This document shows, in pieces, positions 1-11,535 of a DNA stretch of 64,000 nucleotides. The stretch covers positions 41,116,785 through 41,180,784 of the forward strand of contig OZ021721.1 in assembly GCA_963978545.1 (NCBI GenBank). Direction: 5' to 3'. The notes below the pieces were generated by a model. That model was not told the DNA's origin, ran no database searches, and was given only the letters and a program-made list of their open reading frames with translations. The position numbers and the translations under genes are program-made. The DNA is from Linyphia triangularis (taxonomy: Eukaryota; Arthropoda; Arachnida; Araneae; Linyphiidae). Each line of letters starts with the position of its first letter. Position 1 is the first letter of the stretch.

Positions 1-417
1 TTCAGAGGTTCTACAATAGACTTACATAACTGAACAGCGATGGCAGCTCCTAATAATTCCACTCTGGGAATCGTTGGACGGTTCATTGGAATCACTCTGG
101 ATTTTGCAGCCACTAAATTTACGAAAACTTCTCCTTGGTCTTCACATTGCAAGAATCAACAAGCATAAGCAAACCCCAATGCATCTGAAAAAATGTGCAA
201 AGTTGCATCATCCATTTTTCATCTAAACATTCTTCTTGGAATAGAGCATTGTTCAATCAGACCAAAATGTCTTGCCCAACTACGAAATCTCACTAAGATC
301 CTCAGGAAGTTCTTCGTCCCAACTCAATTTCCTCCTCCAAGCTTCTTGCAGAATCAATTTTGGAACCAGCATTGCAGGGCAAGAAAATCCTATTGGGTCG
401 TATACACTGTTTACTAT

Positions 418-1110
418 TCAAAGTAAGATTCTTTTAGTTGGTAATAGAGTTAGGTCAACAGTTTTAAGGGAAACACGTGACATTTCATCTGTCTCACAAT
501 TCCACTTAAGTCCTAATACTGACTGAATTGAGTCTTCTGAACAACCTGTAGAAAACCAGCAACGTAAATCAAAGCATCCATCAGCCATTATCTCAATTGC
601 CTGGCTCTTCAGAATTTGAAACTGATCTTCATCTTCAACACTGGTAACCAAGTTATCCACGTAAAACCCTTCTTCCAATTTCCTTCTTGTAGAAGCCATA
701 TCTCTACCTTTAAATTTTTCCTGTGCAAGGTGATGCAGTATCGTTGCATTCAGCAGGAAAGGAGATGTAGTTATCCCAAAAACGACGCGGAAATGTCTAT
801 GTTCGACGACAGTTGAGCATTCAGGGTCCTTACACCACAAGAATTGTAGCACATCTCTGTCTACTGGATTTACACTTATTTGCAAGAATGCTTGTTTAAT
901 ATCAGCAGTTACTTCCTTGGCACCCCATCTGAATCTGTTTAGTAATGGAGGAATTTGCTGTGTTAAACTTGGTCCTGTACTCGGGCAATCATTTAATGAA
1001 GCACCACCCTTAGTCTTGAATGAACCATCAAACACAGGCCGTATTTTCGTTGTCGCGCTTGATAATTTAATTACCGGTCTATGCGGCAAGTAGTAGACTG
1101 AATTCTTCAC
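418..1110 (-). pseudogene. BEL/Pao reverse transcriptase domain (broken pol)
   Basis: This 230-residue open stretch is the palm and fingers of a BEL/Pao reverse transcriptase. Visible motifs in order are YYLPHRPVIK, TKIRPVFDGS, ADIKQAFLQI (catalytic Asp of motif A), GITTSPFLLNATI (motif B) and FYVDNLVTS (motif C, written YVDN rather than YVDD). It joins the upstream pol segment near 1107-1110 through a frame change and ends at a stop at 418. RNase H-side homology (GFSCPAMLVPKLILQEAW-like) goes on beyond that stop. In life it would copy element RNA to cDNA in cytoplasmic particles; here the reading frame is interrupted. Confidence 0.85.
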
Positions 1111-2100
1111 TCTGATATTTCAGTCTCTTCAATGATTCCTTCCTTTTGCCAATTCAAGAAAACTTCTTTATACGCGTTGAATGTGCCTTCTTTTACTATA
1201 CGCTTCATAACAGAACGAAGTCTGGCTACGGCTGCTTCACGATTGCTATACAAGGGAGGGTGTCCAACCAACCAATGCAGTGTAACTTCATAACGTTGTT
1301 GTTCGTCGTTGACCTTCAGTGTTTCTTCAAAATAGATTAATGTGTCTTCTTCCAGTAGCCTCTTCTCTTGCACTTCTGTTGGATCAGTTATGCCCAAAAC
1401 TTCTAAATCCCAAATGTTATGCAATTCAAAGTTCTTCAAAGCCAACGATACCATACTTACAAACTTCTTTTTTCCTTCCAAGACCCAAGATGGTCCAACC
1501 AACCAAGGTTTCTACAGCTGAAATCCCCGACTTGGAAAATCTCTACTCTTCCTGTTAAAATACTACCAAGGACATCCGCTCCAAGTAGGGCTCTTATAAG
1601 AGGCGCGTTTCTACCTACGTCAGTTAGGACTATCCCCCGGGAAGAGAGTTCTGAAATAAGGTTTTCATCTTGTATTCTAGGCAATGACGTACAAATCTTT
1701 GGCTGATCTAGGAATGAAACTGGTATCAAACATTTTCCGTCTAAACCCTCTATATTCAAATAATATTTTTCATGTTTAGCAGCAGGTGTTGTTCCTCCGC
1801 CAATAATACCCGAGATAGAATTTCCGGGCCTGAAGATTGAAGATTTAACTCTTTAACTAAACTAGTTTCAATATATGAACGGTGAGACCGATCATCCAAT
1901 AAAGATCTTACTCAAACCTGTTTACCATTGTTACGAAGTCTTAACATAACAGTCTTAAGGTAAACTTCTCGTTGAGAAGACTGGGAATAAAGCATTGCTG
2001 TAGCCTTCTCTTCTTCATTTTCAAGCTCTTTAGAAGGAGATTTTACAGATCCTTTGCTGAGATTTGGACACATTATCACATAATGTCGTTGACTGCACAG
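1107..2100 (-). pseudogene. BEL/Pao zinc-knuckle end, aspartic protease and pol linker (broken)
   Basis: Reading down from 2100, the frame starts in the second zinc knuckle, whose last His and Cys are at this end. A LLDDRSHRSYIETSLVKEL segment of retroviral-type aspartic protease follows, and then GADVLGSILTG, a hallmark downstream of BEL proteases. The linker LVGHPPLYSNREAAVARL precedes RT. A stop lies just before the protease motif (about 1914) and frames change near 1860, 1760 and 1500. The knuckle is continued on the far side of the foldback insertion, at 5127 and above. Confidence 0.75.
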
Positions 2101-3232
2101 TAGGGTGGGCCGAAAAAACTTTTTTTCGAAATCGGTTTAGGAATAGCGCGGAAAAGTTGCGTAATGGGTCAATTAGAACACACACAAAATTTCGTCAATT
2201 TTGCTCAATATCTAGCCGCGCCCCTCTGGCCTTGAAAACGTAAAAAGTGACCAAAAAATGCACTTTCTAGCCATTTTTTGGAAAATTTTGGAAATTATTT
2301 TTAAAAGCTGGCATTGGTATAGCATTTAATAGTTGCCTAATGTATCAGTTGGAACACACACAAAATTTCGTCCATTTTGCTCAATATTTAGTTGCACCCC
2401 TCTTGCTTTGAACAAAAATGTGCCTAAATGTCGCAAAATCGTAACAAATTCGACGTTAGGGGGGATAAAAAAAAATATTTTTTCGAAATCGGTCTTGGAA
2501 TAGCGTGATAAAGTTACTTAATGGGTCAGTTAAACCGCATAAAAAATTTCGTCAATTTTGTTCAATTTCTAGCCGTGCCCCTTTGACATTGAACTTGTCC
2601 AAAACACACACAAAATGCACTTTAAGCCATTTTTTTGAAATTTTTGGAAATTATTTTTAAAAGATGGCATTGGGCATAGCATGGAATAATTGCCTAATGT
2701 GTCAGTCAGAACACACAAAAAATTTGGTCCGTTTTGCTCAATATTTAGCCACGCCCCTCTTGCTATAAGCAAAAAGGTGTCTAAACGTTACAAAATTGTA
2801 AGATTGGACGTTAGGGTGGACATTATTTTTTTTTTAATTGGCCTTGACATAGTATGGAAAAGGTGCCTAAGGGGTCGGTTAAAAAACACACACAATTTTG
2901 TCAATTTTGTTGAATATCTAGCCGCGTCCAACTGGCATAAAAATGTCCATAACATAAAATGCACTTTTAAGCCAATTTTAGAGCGATTACTTCAATTTTT
3001 TTAAAAACTGCATTTGTATAGCACAGAATGGTTGCATAATGAGTCAGTTAGGACATACAAAAAGTTTAATCCATTTTGATCGGAATCTAATGCAGCCCCT
3101 AGATTCCAATTCTTCATCTTTTGTAGACATTGTAAGCGGTGGTTGTGTTATGGTATATTTTAACCAGTAGATGAGATCAATGTAATCAACGGCATTAAAT
3201 TTGAATTCAGGAGGTTTGAAAAAGCATATGTC
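2101..3232 (+). repeat. Left inverted arm of the foldback element
   Basis: About six tandem units start near 2173, 2352, 2538, 2713, 2887 and 3054, giving a period of about 175 bp. The inner end (about 3085-3232) is not simple repeat: on the minus strand it encodes a piece of the element's own protein. Its counterpart is 3562-5122 in opposite orientation. Confidence 0.8.
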
Positions 3233-3473
3233 CTCAGATTTCTTATTCCTGATGTTCAGGATTCACCTCACTGCTAATTCCCGGATATGATATTGAGAAT
3301 CCGTTAGCATTACCACTAGCATATTTTCCGGGTGGACAAAATATGCATTGTTTGAAATTATTTTTGTCTGTAATTTTCTTGACATGGTTAGGCAACTTCC
3401 TTGAAAGAGAAATCATCATCCAGACATGTCTAGCCCCACCGTGAAATATGGTTTTATTTTTATCTCGGATCAC
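3085..3473 (-). pseudogene. Remnant of a transposon-borne protein, left copy
   Basis: Minus-strand reading gives an open 76-residue piece (3473-3243), then after a frame break PPEFKFNAVDYIDLIYW and TITQPPLTM. The second part matches the right-arm copy almost residue for residue. From memory, the shape (N-A-x-D/S-Y-I-x-L-I-x-W, then T-x-P-P-L) is the C-terminal region of a protein often annotated as uncharacterised in arthropods and carried by repeats. That assignment is an inference; what the sequence shows is the duplicated coding remnant. Confidence 0.5.
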
Positions 3474-3561
3474 ATTGGTGCATAAACCAGAATCACAAAC
3501 TTAACGATTATATACGAAGCTCATTGGATGGATTTTCGTTACCGATGTATATTATACATAC

Positions 3562-5122
3562 GTACGCTTTTTCATAACCTACCGAACTCAACTTTAATGC
3601 CACTGATTACATTGATATCATCGACTGGTCAAAGTACACCATAACAGAACCACCGCTTACAATGTTTAGAGAAGATAAAGAATTGGAAGATATGTGGCAA
3701 GAATAGGTTCCTATAAACCATTTGAGAAGTTTCCATTTCACAGGCAACATGTGTTAAACTCATATCTGAAGCTTTAATGAAAGTTTGTGGTGATGCTGCA
3801 AAAGACGGTATTACACGGGCTAAGATTCAAGCAAGAAGAGAACTTCCAACATTTGGTAGTAAGGAACAGTACTATTCTGAAAACTACATTTTATAAGCAT
3901 TTTATGCCTACTCTTTTTTACTTTATAATATTTGAATTTCTCGATTTCTAAATATAAATAAGTATTATACTAGTAAATATACTTCTGATTTTTAATATGC
4001 ATATTATTTATTTTTGTGATTTTTGAAATACCAGGAGTAGCTAGATATTGAGCAACATTGACGACACTTTTATGTGGTTTCTAAGTGACCCATTCAAAGT
4101 ACGCTGCTTTTCATCCTAATTTTCAAACTTTTACTCAAAGGGCCCCTAGATTCCAATCAAAATTAATGAAACTTTTTGTATATTCTAACTGACCCATTAT
4201 GTAACCACTCCGTGTTATGCAAATTCTGGTTTTTAAAAAATTTTTAGTAATCGCTCAAAAATTGGCTTAAAATTGCATTTTTTGTATGTTATGGAAATTT
4301 TTTATGCCAGAGGGACGAGGCTAGATATTCAACAAAATTGACGAAATTTTGTGTATGTTTTAACTGACCCATTAGGCAACTTTTCCATGCTATGTCGAAA
4401 CCAATTTAAAAAAAAAAAAAAATTGTCCACCCTAACTTCCAATCTTACAATTTTGTGACGTTTAGACACCTTTTTGCTTATAGCAAGAGGGACGCGGCTA
4501 AATATTGAGCAAAATGGACCAAATTTTGTGTGTGTTCTGACTGACACATTAGGCAACTATTCTATGTTATGTCAATGCCCTTTTTTAAAAATTACTTCCA
4601 AAAATTTCAAAAAAATGGCTTAAAGTGCAATTTTGGACATGTTCAATGCCAGAATAGCACAGTTAAAAATTGAACAAAATTAACGAAATTGTTTGTACGT
4701 TTTAACTGACCCATTAGGTAACTTTTTCACGCTTTTCCTAGACCGATTTCGGAAAAAAAAAATTCCCCCCTAACGTCGTATCTGTTACGATTTTGCGACA
4801 TTTAGGCACATTTTTATTCAAAGCAAGAGAGGCGCGGCTAAATATTTAGCAAAATGGATGAAATTTTGTGTGTGTTCCAACTGATACATTAGGCAACTAT
4901 TCCATGCTATACCAAAGCCGGTTTTTTAAAAAAAATTCCAAAATTTTCCAAAAAATGGTTTAAAAGTGCATTTTTTTTGTTGTCACTTTTTACATTTTCA
5001 GTGCCAGAGGGGCACAGCTAGATATTGAGCAAAATTGACAAAATTTTGTGTGTGTTCTAATTGACCCATTAGGCAACTTTTCCGCACTATTCCCAAAATG
5101 ATTTCGAGAAAAAAAAATTTTT
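3562..5122 (-). repeat. Right inverted arm of the foldback element
   Basis: This is the reverse-complement counterpart of 2101-3232 with the same subrepeats. It also keeps a segment of about 3700-4030 that the left arm lacks, so the two arms differ by an internal deletion and by many substitutions. Confidence 0.78.
3577..3897 (+). pseudogene. Remnant of the same transposon-borne protein, right copy with C-terminus
   Basis: Plus-strand reading gives LNFNATDYIDIIDWSKY and TITEPPLTM, then a stop near 3705. After a frame change at about 3745 comes CVKLISEALMKVCGD, with AAKDGITRAKIQARRELP following and a stop at 3895. The last part fits the C-terminal C-V-K-L-[IV]-[ST]-E-A ... R-x-[KT]-x-x-x-R block of the same family. 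It runs opposite to the left copy, so the two coding ends point away from each other. It is not functional. Confidence 0.5.
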
Positions 5123-5126
5123 ACAG

Positions 5127-6364
5127 CAAACACCTTACTTTGCTTCTACAATCTCAGAAAAAATGTCCCTTTTTAAAACACAAACAGCATTTTGCTTGCT
5201 TAACAGCATTTTTCCTTTCTTCCATACTTTTTGCAGAAGCTTTTCGACAATCTTGGCTATTGTGAGGCTCTTTGCAAAACTCCAGAAAATCGGGCCTTCC
5301 AAATGATTTATCGGGAAGCGACAATATTAAAGCAGCTGCTATGGTTCGTCTTGTTGAAAAGGCTTATTTATTTTTCGTTTGCATTTTTGTCTTCCAAAAT
5401 CATTTTCCGAGAAAATCCTATGTTCTTCACCTTCTACTTCATGAGATAAAAATACCATTAACGATTCCAACAAATTTTCTTTTGTTACGTTTATCATATC
5501 TTCTTCGCCAATTTTGGTGTTTAATCTGTATCTGTCACACGCCTTCAAAGCCTCAATGGGTAAACACGATTCAACCACCGAGTACAACATTGCTGTGTAA
5601 TTTTTCGTAGTTACACACAATGTTTCGAGAGATCTCAGATTTGAACCCAACTTGTCATAAAGCTCAGCAAGCCTTACATTTTGGTGATTCAGCACTAAAG
5701 CTAAAAGATCTCTAATATATACTTCAATTAATAAATCAGTCCTTCCAAAAAGAGACTTCAAGTGGTCTATTACTTTCAAATAGTTTTCTTTGGAAGGTGG
5801 ATAGCTCTCAACGATGTCTCTTGCTTTCGTATTTGACTGAACAGACACCAACAAATATTGAAGTTTGTCTTCCTCTTTCAAGCCATCATCCTTGTATATG
5901 CGAGAAAACTATCCCCAAAATGCTCCCCAAGTTTTAGAACAAACTTCATATTCTTTCAAAACTATCTTAGGCATCTTTAAATTTGCACCAACTTGTGACT
6001 GAAAATTGTATGACTCGGCGACTAATTCTTTCTGAACATAAGAATCGTAAAATACTTTCACTTCAATAAATTTATCTCTATAAGATTCAGTTAAATCAAA
6101 TTCTTCATCAGAAATATCAGTTAACAGACTTATTTGAGAGTCCAAGTCAAACAACCTAGTCGCTTTATCATCTATCTTATTATGAATAGTACGAATTTCC
6201 TTACTTTTGATTCTCTCGGATTTTTCTAACTTTGCAAATTGATTGCAAGCTGTAGTAAAAGCACGACGTAGCTGTGTTCTTGCTTTTTTCAGATCTCTCA
6301 AGGTACTTGCATCACTTTTTTCATCCTCCATTTTCCAAATGAAATTCCAAAGTAGACTTTTCAC
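5127..6364 (-). pseudogene. BEL/Pao gag (DUF1759-like) and first zinc knuckle, broken
   Basis: The first frame (6364-5909, 151 residues) has an N-terminal coiled-coil-like stretch rich in K, E and R and ends near KMPKIVLKEYEVCSKTWGAFWG. After a frame change the capsid-like part runs 5881-5339 (EEDKLQYLLVSVQ, SYPPSKENYLKVIDHLKSLFG, DLLALVLNHQNVRLAELYDK). Further frame breaks lead to a CX2CX4HX4C knuckle (CCLCFKKGH ... DC) with an in-frame stop just before its last Cys, near 5145. The knuckle doublet is then split by the foldback insertion. Gag would form the particle shell that packages element RNA. Confidence 0.8.
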
Positions 6365-6433
6365 TAATCGTTGTATGCACAGTACGGTATTTCCAATCTA
6401 AGTCGCAGATATTCTTTTAAATCACGGACACCA

Positions 6434-6610
6434 TGTTTTGCTTTACGAACGAGGCCTCAATATAAAAATAAGAGGCGAAATTTACAAATTAACTATGTAA
6501 ATAAAATGTTTAAATCTTAGTTACAAGCAAACAACCATCTTTTCGTCTTTATTATAAGAACAGATATTCATAACGATTACGATTAAAAAGTATCATATCG
6601 ATTCGCAACA
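6434..6610 (-). repeat. Probable LTR of BEL/Pao element 1
   Basis: On the minus strand the segment starts TGTTGCGAATCG and ends GCAAAACA, with TGTT/AACA ends. It is followed directly by TGGTGTCCGTGATTT, which looks like a tRNA 3'-CCA-type primer-binding site. It lies just upstream of the gag start at 6364. Only one LTR is inside the window, so the outer boundary at 6610 is inferred from the terminal TGTT. Confidence 0.55.
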
Positions 6611-6637
6611 TTCACTGTTCACAAGCCAGAGGCAATG

Positions 6638-7459
6638 TTAATGCATAACCTTCATTCTCTCCTGGTTGTGAACTAAATTGTTGAAGAGATTGATCAGCAG
6701 ATTTTTCTTGTTAGAGGTATTATTGCAGAGGGTTTGAATTTGGTTAATGGAAAGATCAGAAGACAATGGAATTAGTTTGACCACGTTAAATGGGACTTCA
6801 TTTGTCAAATATTCATTGAAATCGTTCAGAGAAATTAATTTCAAGATCAAGGAAGGGGATGAAGTATTGGTTTTTAAAAGATGAAGTTCTTTGGGATAGA
6901 TCTGTTGCCAGAGTTTGGGTAAACTCTAAGCTACTGAAAACAATTAAGTCGTGAATATACGGAAAGCAGAGATTCTAAAAAGTGTAGTTTTTTTTTCAAA
7001 CCAGTGTAAAAAGATATTTGCTAAAATACTAGAGCATATGCTTCCTTGTAAAATGCCTGTAACCGGGAGAAACAATTGTTCACCATTGTAAATATAATTA
7101 TTGAAGATGCAGAAATTAATTAGTTCCAGATTCAATGTCAATGTTGAGCAAGCTCTTATAATCATTATAGTTGGCATTGAGTACGCCTTTCAAATGTTCT
7201 TGAATAGTTTTAATCAATTCTTTAATTTCCTTCATATTGTAGCTGAAGAACTGAAAATTTACGATGTTTAGAAAGACTTTAAAACAACAACCTTGTAAAT
7301 GTCCAATTCTCCTACTACAATATGAAGGGAATTAAAGAATTGTTTTAAACTCTTCAAGAGCATTTTGTTATTACACCTGTAGACAAGGTGCAAGGTTGTA
7401 AATAACTCTGCTTTTATTTGCAAAACTTTCCTTATTAGACAGCAAATTAAAAATGTCAC
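6638..7459 (-). pseudogene. Degenerate reverse transcriptase, telomerase-like by motif B'
   Basis: Three open pieces in different frames stay in order. The first (7459-7268) has a leucine-rich run and GELDIYK (Asp codon 7301-7303), resembling RT motif A. The second (7177-6944) has NGEQLFLPVTGILQGSICSS followed by ILANIFLHWFEKK, with GILQGS at 7040-7057. This fits motif B' of telomerase RT (G-I-x-Q-G-S-x-x-S-x-x-L ... E) better than Penelope (GxxMGSP) or non-LTR elements. Downstream lie LFRI..IFTT and a KT-containing stretch where motifs C and D belong, but the DD of motif C is gone. There are several stops. A Penelope-like or other RT remnant remains possible. Confidence 0.42.
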
Positions 7460-7479
7460 CTACCACTGCCTGTAAACCA

Positions 7480-10320
7480 GGTTATTTAAACCACAATTCT
7501 CCTCCTGTATGAAACTATGCTTTAAAAAGTTATGTTTCAAATTGTGTTTCCTATACTTTCTTCATTCGCTTTTTTATTATTTTTCTATTTCATTCGTTTT
7601 TATTTGATTCACATTTATAACAATTATTTTGACAATGTTTGTGGATCCCATGGCTTGGAGGCAGAATAAGCCTTTGTTAATTATTTTTACATAAGGCAAT
7701 TGTTTCAAAAAGCCAATTTAACAAGGCATTATTCTTAATGACATGTTTTACGACTTAACATGCTGATTTCAAAAATTGACAATCTTGTTGCTCGTCTCTT
7801 TATTTATCATTCTGAAAATTGTACCTATCATGAGTTTGAAAATACTGAATGGATTTTAATGAATTTTGAAGGTATATGGACTTAAGAGTTCAATAGGTCC
7901 TAACAAAGTCAAGGTTTCCATTAATCTTACTGTGAATATAGAGGTGGTAGTCAGATGGGTCTGGGACACTGTGAGTGCTAATGCTGTCAGAAACTTGCAT
8001 TTAATAGACAACCAAATGGACAAATTTATGTACTTGATTGTGATTGAGGACAATGTATAAAGTTAAGTTTTCAGAAAATAGACCTATTGATATATTTCAA
8101 ACTGTATCAAGACAATGACACAATGCATAGCACATATATTTACAGAATCTCGCCTTTATATTTTAAAATCCTGACCTCAAACTTATTGAACACGCAAGGA
8201 ATCATTAAAAAAGATAATACAATAACTAAAGCCCTGTTTACACGGGAAGAGTCTTCCCGTGTAAACGCACTTGGTAGTGTAGAGCATTGATATAGATAAA
8301 CAACTGGATAGACTGCTCCGATGGTAACACAAGGCGAAAAACGCGCCTGCAGAAATGTTTGCTTTCCTATAAATGGTGGGACAATTTCCTGAATCATGGT
8401 TAATTACAGTGTTGCATATAATTACAACAGCTTGAATTGCAAAAATATAATCAATAATTTTCACCAGTAAGTAAAAATAGTCATTCAAATATGTTAATGT
8501 ATTTTACTTATTTTTTTGAAAAATATCTAAAATGACCTTTCTAATATTGATTGCTCGCGGTTACTGATTGATCTCTTATATGGCAATTCATATCATAAAA
8601 ATCTATTTTTAATTCATAACAAATAGTATTATGATCGTGAATAAAACATTTGATTTATATTTATTTAATCCTTGTTTTTATTCGTTTTCAAGGGCATTTG
8701 GCAAGGAAATGAAAAAACAAAGTGAAATTAAAACTCTACTTGTTCACTCATTTAATAATTAAAATAATTACTCTGTTTATTTATAACTGGATAATTTGTT
8801 TTAGATATGTTTTATTTAATCTATGTTTTTATACGTTTTCATGAACATTTAATAATTGTATTAATAAAAAAAAGGATGGTATGGAAAATGTAACAATAAC
8901 TCAAAATGCTAGTGTTCTGTTCTAAATTTATTTAATAATGAAACTACGGACTGCAAACGGCAAAGTTTATCAGTGTCTTACGTTCATTACTTACGTAATT
9001 ATTTAAAAAATTAAGTCTTTTTTAACTGTTAGTTGGAATTCAAAGTCCCACCAAACTGTCGAAAGCAATTTGGATTTCAGTTTTATTTCTGTTTATAACT
9101 GTAACCCTTAAATTTTAGAGAGAAATTGTCTCACTTCTTGCAATTGTTTACAAATGCTTGTACTAAATTAAAGAAGTTTATTTTATTTTAATTTATTTAA
9201 ATATTTTTATTAAATTAGGAGAACGTGAAGTGTTTATGTGTCAGGAAGACACAACTTTCTTCATAGTTTTCTAATTCTCAAATTTCTTCTATTAGAACAC
9301 ACTTTATTATTTATTGTAAAATGCATGCGGATTTTTCTCTATACTTGTATAAATGAATTTGTTGTATGTTACATGGATTTATTGAGTGAATGTTAAACTG
9401 ATTAAATTTGTTTCACTGGCATATAATTTTGATTTAGTTTTTAAGCTAAAAGGGTACCAAAAGTAATCCAGTTGGTCAATTTTATTTTACAAGAAACCCC
9501 AATTTTTAATTAATTAATGAACTATAATTAAGATTTTTTCAGAGACCCACTTCAGAATTAATGGATCAAATATATATATTTGACTTGCAATAAACAAGTT
9601 TCAAAACCTGTGTCTTTAAATTTATAAGTTATATTATAATATTGAGTATGAAAAATTAATATAGTTTGCCTTTGAAACTTAACTTGTTTTTTGTATTACA
9701 TTAGTTATAGTATAAATGAATTTGTATTTTGCATTCTTATTATTACTTATTTTCAGCTGGTTTACTGTATTTCTGTACTTCTAAAATACTACTACTTCTA
9801 ATACTATAATAATAATAATTCTACTACTTCTAAAATAAATATACTTTTAAAGTCTATTTTCATTTGTTTACTGTATTCTCATAACTTGTAGATAATAATT
9901 TATTTTTAAATCATTTAATTTATGTAACTTAAAATTTGAAGAATTAAATTCAAATCAATAAAGATAAAACACGTTTACAGATATCGACAGTAACTAATCT
10001 CAAATGTTTGTTCCAAATATACAAATCCTATACTTAGAATTATTTTGATCAGTTTTATTTATTGGTTAAACTATTTTCTTCAAATGTGTTTTATTTGTAT
10101 TTTTTTTTTGCTTGCCAATTATCAAAAGTAATGCGATTATACCTTAACGATAGAAGAAAATCCACATTGGCAACACCAATTCCTCCATCCAAGCATCTCG
10201 CTACCGTGGTGGCAACATCTCATTTCCCCAGCATTAAGCAGTCTACCCAGTTGTTTATCTATATCGATGGTGTGGAGTGGAGAAAGGTGGGAAGAATAAA
10301 ATAGATCTGCGCATGTTGCC
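7480..10320. other. AT-rich non-coding stretch
   Basis: No coding homology was seen. The stretch has long A/T runs and low complexity around 9500-9960. The only structure noted is the hairpin at 8236-8266 and a short repeat: 10238-10272 resembles the reverse complement of 8278-8312 (shared core CAGTTGTTTATCTATATC). Confidence 0.6.
8236..8266. repeat. Perfect 15-bp-arm palindrome
   Basis: GTTTACACGGGAAGA is followed by one base and then its exact reverse complement. A second, weaker version with 8-bp outer arms (GTTTACAC/GTGTAAAC) sits at 11940-11967. In both copies a CACTTGGTA or CACTTAGTA word follows. It is probably the end of a small dispersed element. Confidence 0.7.
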
Positions 10321-10556
10321 CTGTTTCATACCTGCCAACTTGTACGAATCATCCGTACAATGTACGGATTTTTACTATTTTGAACGGGTGTACGAACAGC
10401 TAAAAAAATCGTACGGATTTCACGGTACTTTTCGTTTTTTCCCTAAAACCGTTTTTTTTTTTTTTTTTTTAAGTCACCAACGAAACCGAAACGATTTTCC
10501 AAAGCTGCCGCGTCCGTCAAAATATTTATTCACACTCCAAGATTGCGCATATGTTC

Positions 10557-11236
10557 AGTACTAAAGCGCGTTGGCGAGGATGCATTGTTTTCTTTTCTGT
10601 TGCCGACTAGATTTGGCAAACCAAACCACTGCTTCGATTTTTCGGGCTTTACAGATTAATAAAGAAGCAGAAAACCGAAAGTGCTTTAGTTTTTTAATTC
10701 TACCTTCTTTTGGACTGGACTCCAAAACGTAAATAATAGTACTGGACTTGCGCGTAAATAATAGCACTAAACACGGCGCCGGGGATGCACTGTTTTCATT
10801 TGTGTTGCCAACGGGACCTGGCGAACCAAACAACTATTGCTTTGCCTCAGACTTAAGGGATTAACAAAGAATCTGAAAACCAAAAATGCTTTAGATTTTG
10901 GTTCTTCCTTCTGTTTGGACCGTACAATAATGTTGCGCGTATATAATAAAAATACTTAAGCGCGGCGCCGGAAATTCATTGTTTTCATCTGTGTTGCCGA
11001 CGGGATTTGGCGAACCAAGCAACTGTTTCGTTGTCTCGAACTTTAGAGATAATAAAGTAGAAAACTGAAAGTGCTTTAGTTTTTTTTTATTCTTTCTTCT
11101 TTTGGACCGTACTCTAACGCTGCGCACTAAATCGCGACGCCGCCGTTTTCAATTGTTTTGGCGGCACTCACCGAACGACTGTTTCGTTTTCTCGGACTTT
11201 AGAGATTAAAGCACTTTCGGTTTTCAGCTTCTTTGT
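10557..11236 (+). repeat. Four degenerate tandem units of about 110-215 bp
   Basis: Each unit carries the words GATGCATTGTTTTC or a variant, TGTTGCCGACGGGATTTGGCG, GTTTCGTTGTCTCG and GAAAGTGCTTTAGTTTT, then a TTCTTTTGGACCGTAC-like block. Units begin near 10557, 10738, 10955 and 11127; the last is shortened. GC content is higher than in the flanks. Confidence 0.7.
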
Positions 11237-11535
11237 TAGTCTTAATTATTTATTTTAAAATATCCAAGTTAAACAATCCTGGTGTAAAATTCCAGAAAAT
11301 ATCAAGTTTTTTTGGAATTTACTTCAAACCAAGCGGTTTACTTCTAATCATCAGAAATTCAAACAAAGAAACAAATTTTACATTCTGCTCTATCTATGCA
11401 TCTGATATTAAGATTTCTCATGGAGGATTTACTGATGTCGAAGTTCATATCAATTCTAAAAAGCACAGTGACAACATCAAATGTAATAATACGAATTCGA
11501 AAGCCTGCATGATTGATATTTGTGCGTGTGATTAA
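11233..11535 (+). pseudogene. Transposon-borne BED-like zinc finger remnant
   Basis: The 100-residue frame contains FCSIYASDIKISHGGFTDVE followed by H-x5-KKH. This fits the C-x2-C-x2-D-x2-I-x-H-G-G-x2-D-x3-H-x5-H pattern of N-terminal zinc fingers in transposon-derived arthropod proteins. The second zinc-binding Cys is a Tyr here and no transposase follows before the stop, so it is a relic. It lies inside the CCTGCCAAC-ended element. Confidence 0.45.

Larger units (their letters stand above)
2101..5122. mobile_element. Foldback-type DNA element inserted in BEL/Pao gag, about 3.0 kb
   Basis: The gag zinc-knuckle frame is continuous if 2101-5122 is removed, which fixes the insertion. The flanks share ACAG (2097-2100 and 5123-5126), so the target duplication is at most 4 bp. 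Both ends fold on each other: after the terminal A/T run come CGAAATC, then GGAATAG and a GTGCGG/GCGCGG word, then AATGGGTCAATTAGAACACA. Each arm consists of about six degenerate units of about 175 bp with the words CACACAAAATTTCGTCAATT and CTAGCCGCGCCCCTCTGGC. Arms are about 2101-3232 and 3562-5122 around a single-copy loop. The superfamily is unassigned. Confidence 0.8.
1..6610 (-). mobile_element. BEL/Pao LTR retrotransposon 1, degenerate, cut by the window edge
   Basis: Read on the minus strand, the order is LTR (6610-6434), a TGG primer-binding site (from 6433 down), gag (6364 to about 5127), zinc knuckles and protease (about 2100-1500), then reverse transcriptase (1502-418). RNase H-side sequence continues through 417-1 and off the window, so the other LTR is not seen. 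Gag-to-protease-to-RT order and the RT residues place it in BEL/Pao. Several frameshifts and stops break it, and a foldback element of 3022 bp (2101-5122) interrupts it. It is a dead copy. Confidence 0.88.

Noticed and set aside
10561..11127. Two minus-strand frames with similar sequences
   Set aside because: They reflect the tandem units of about 185 bp, not a gene family.
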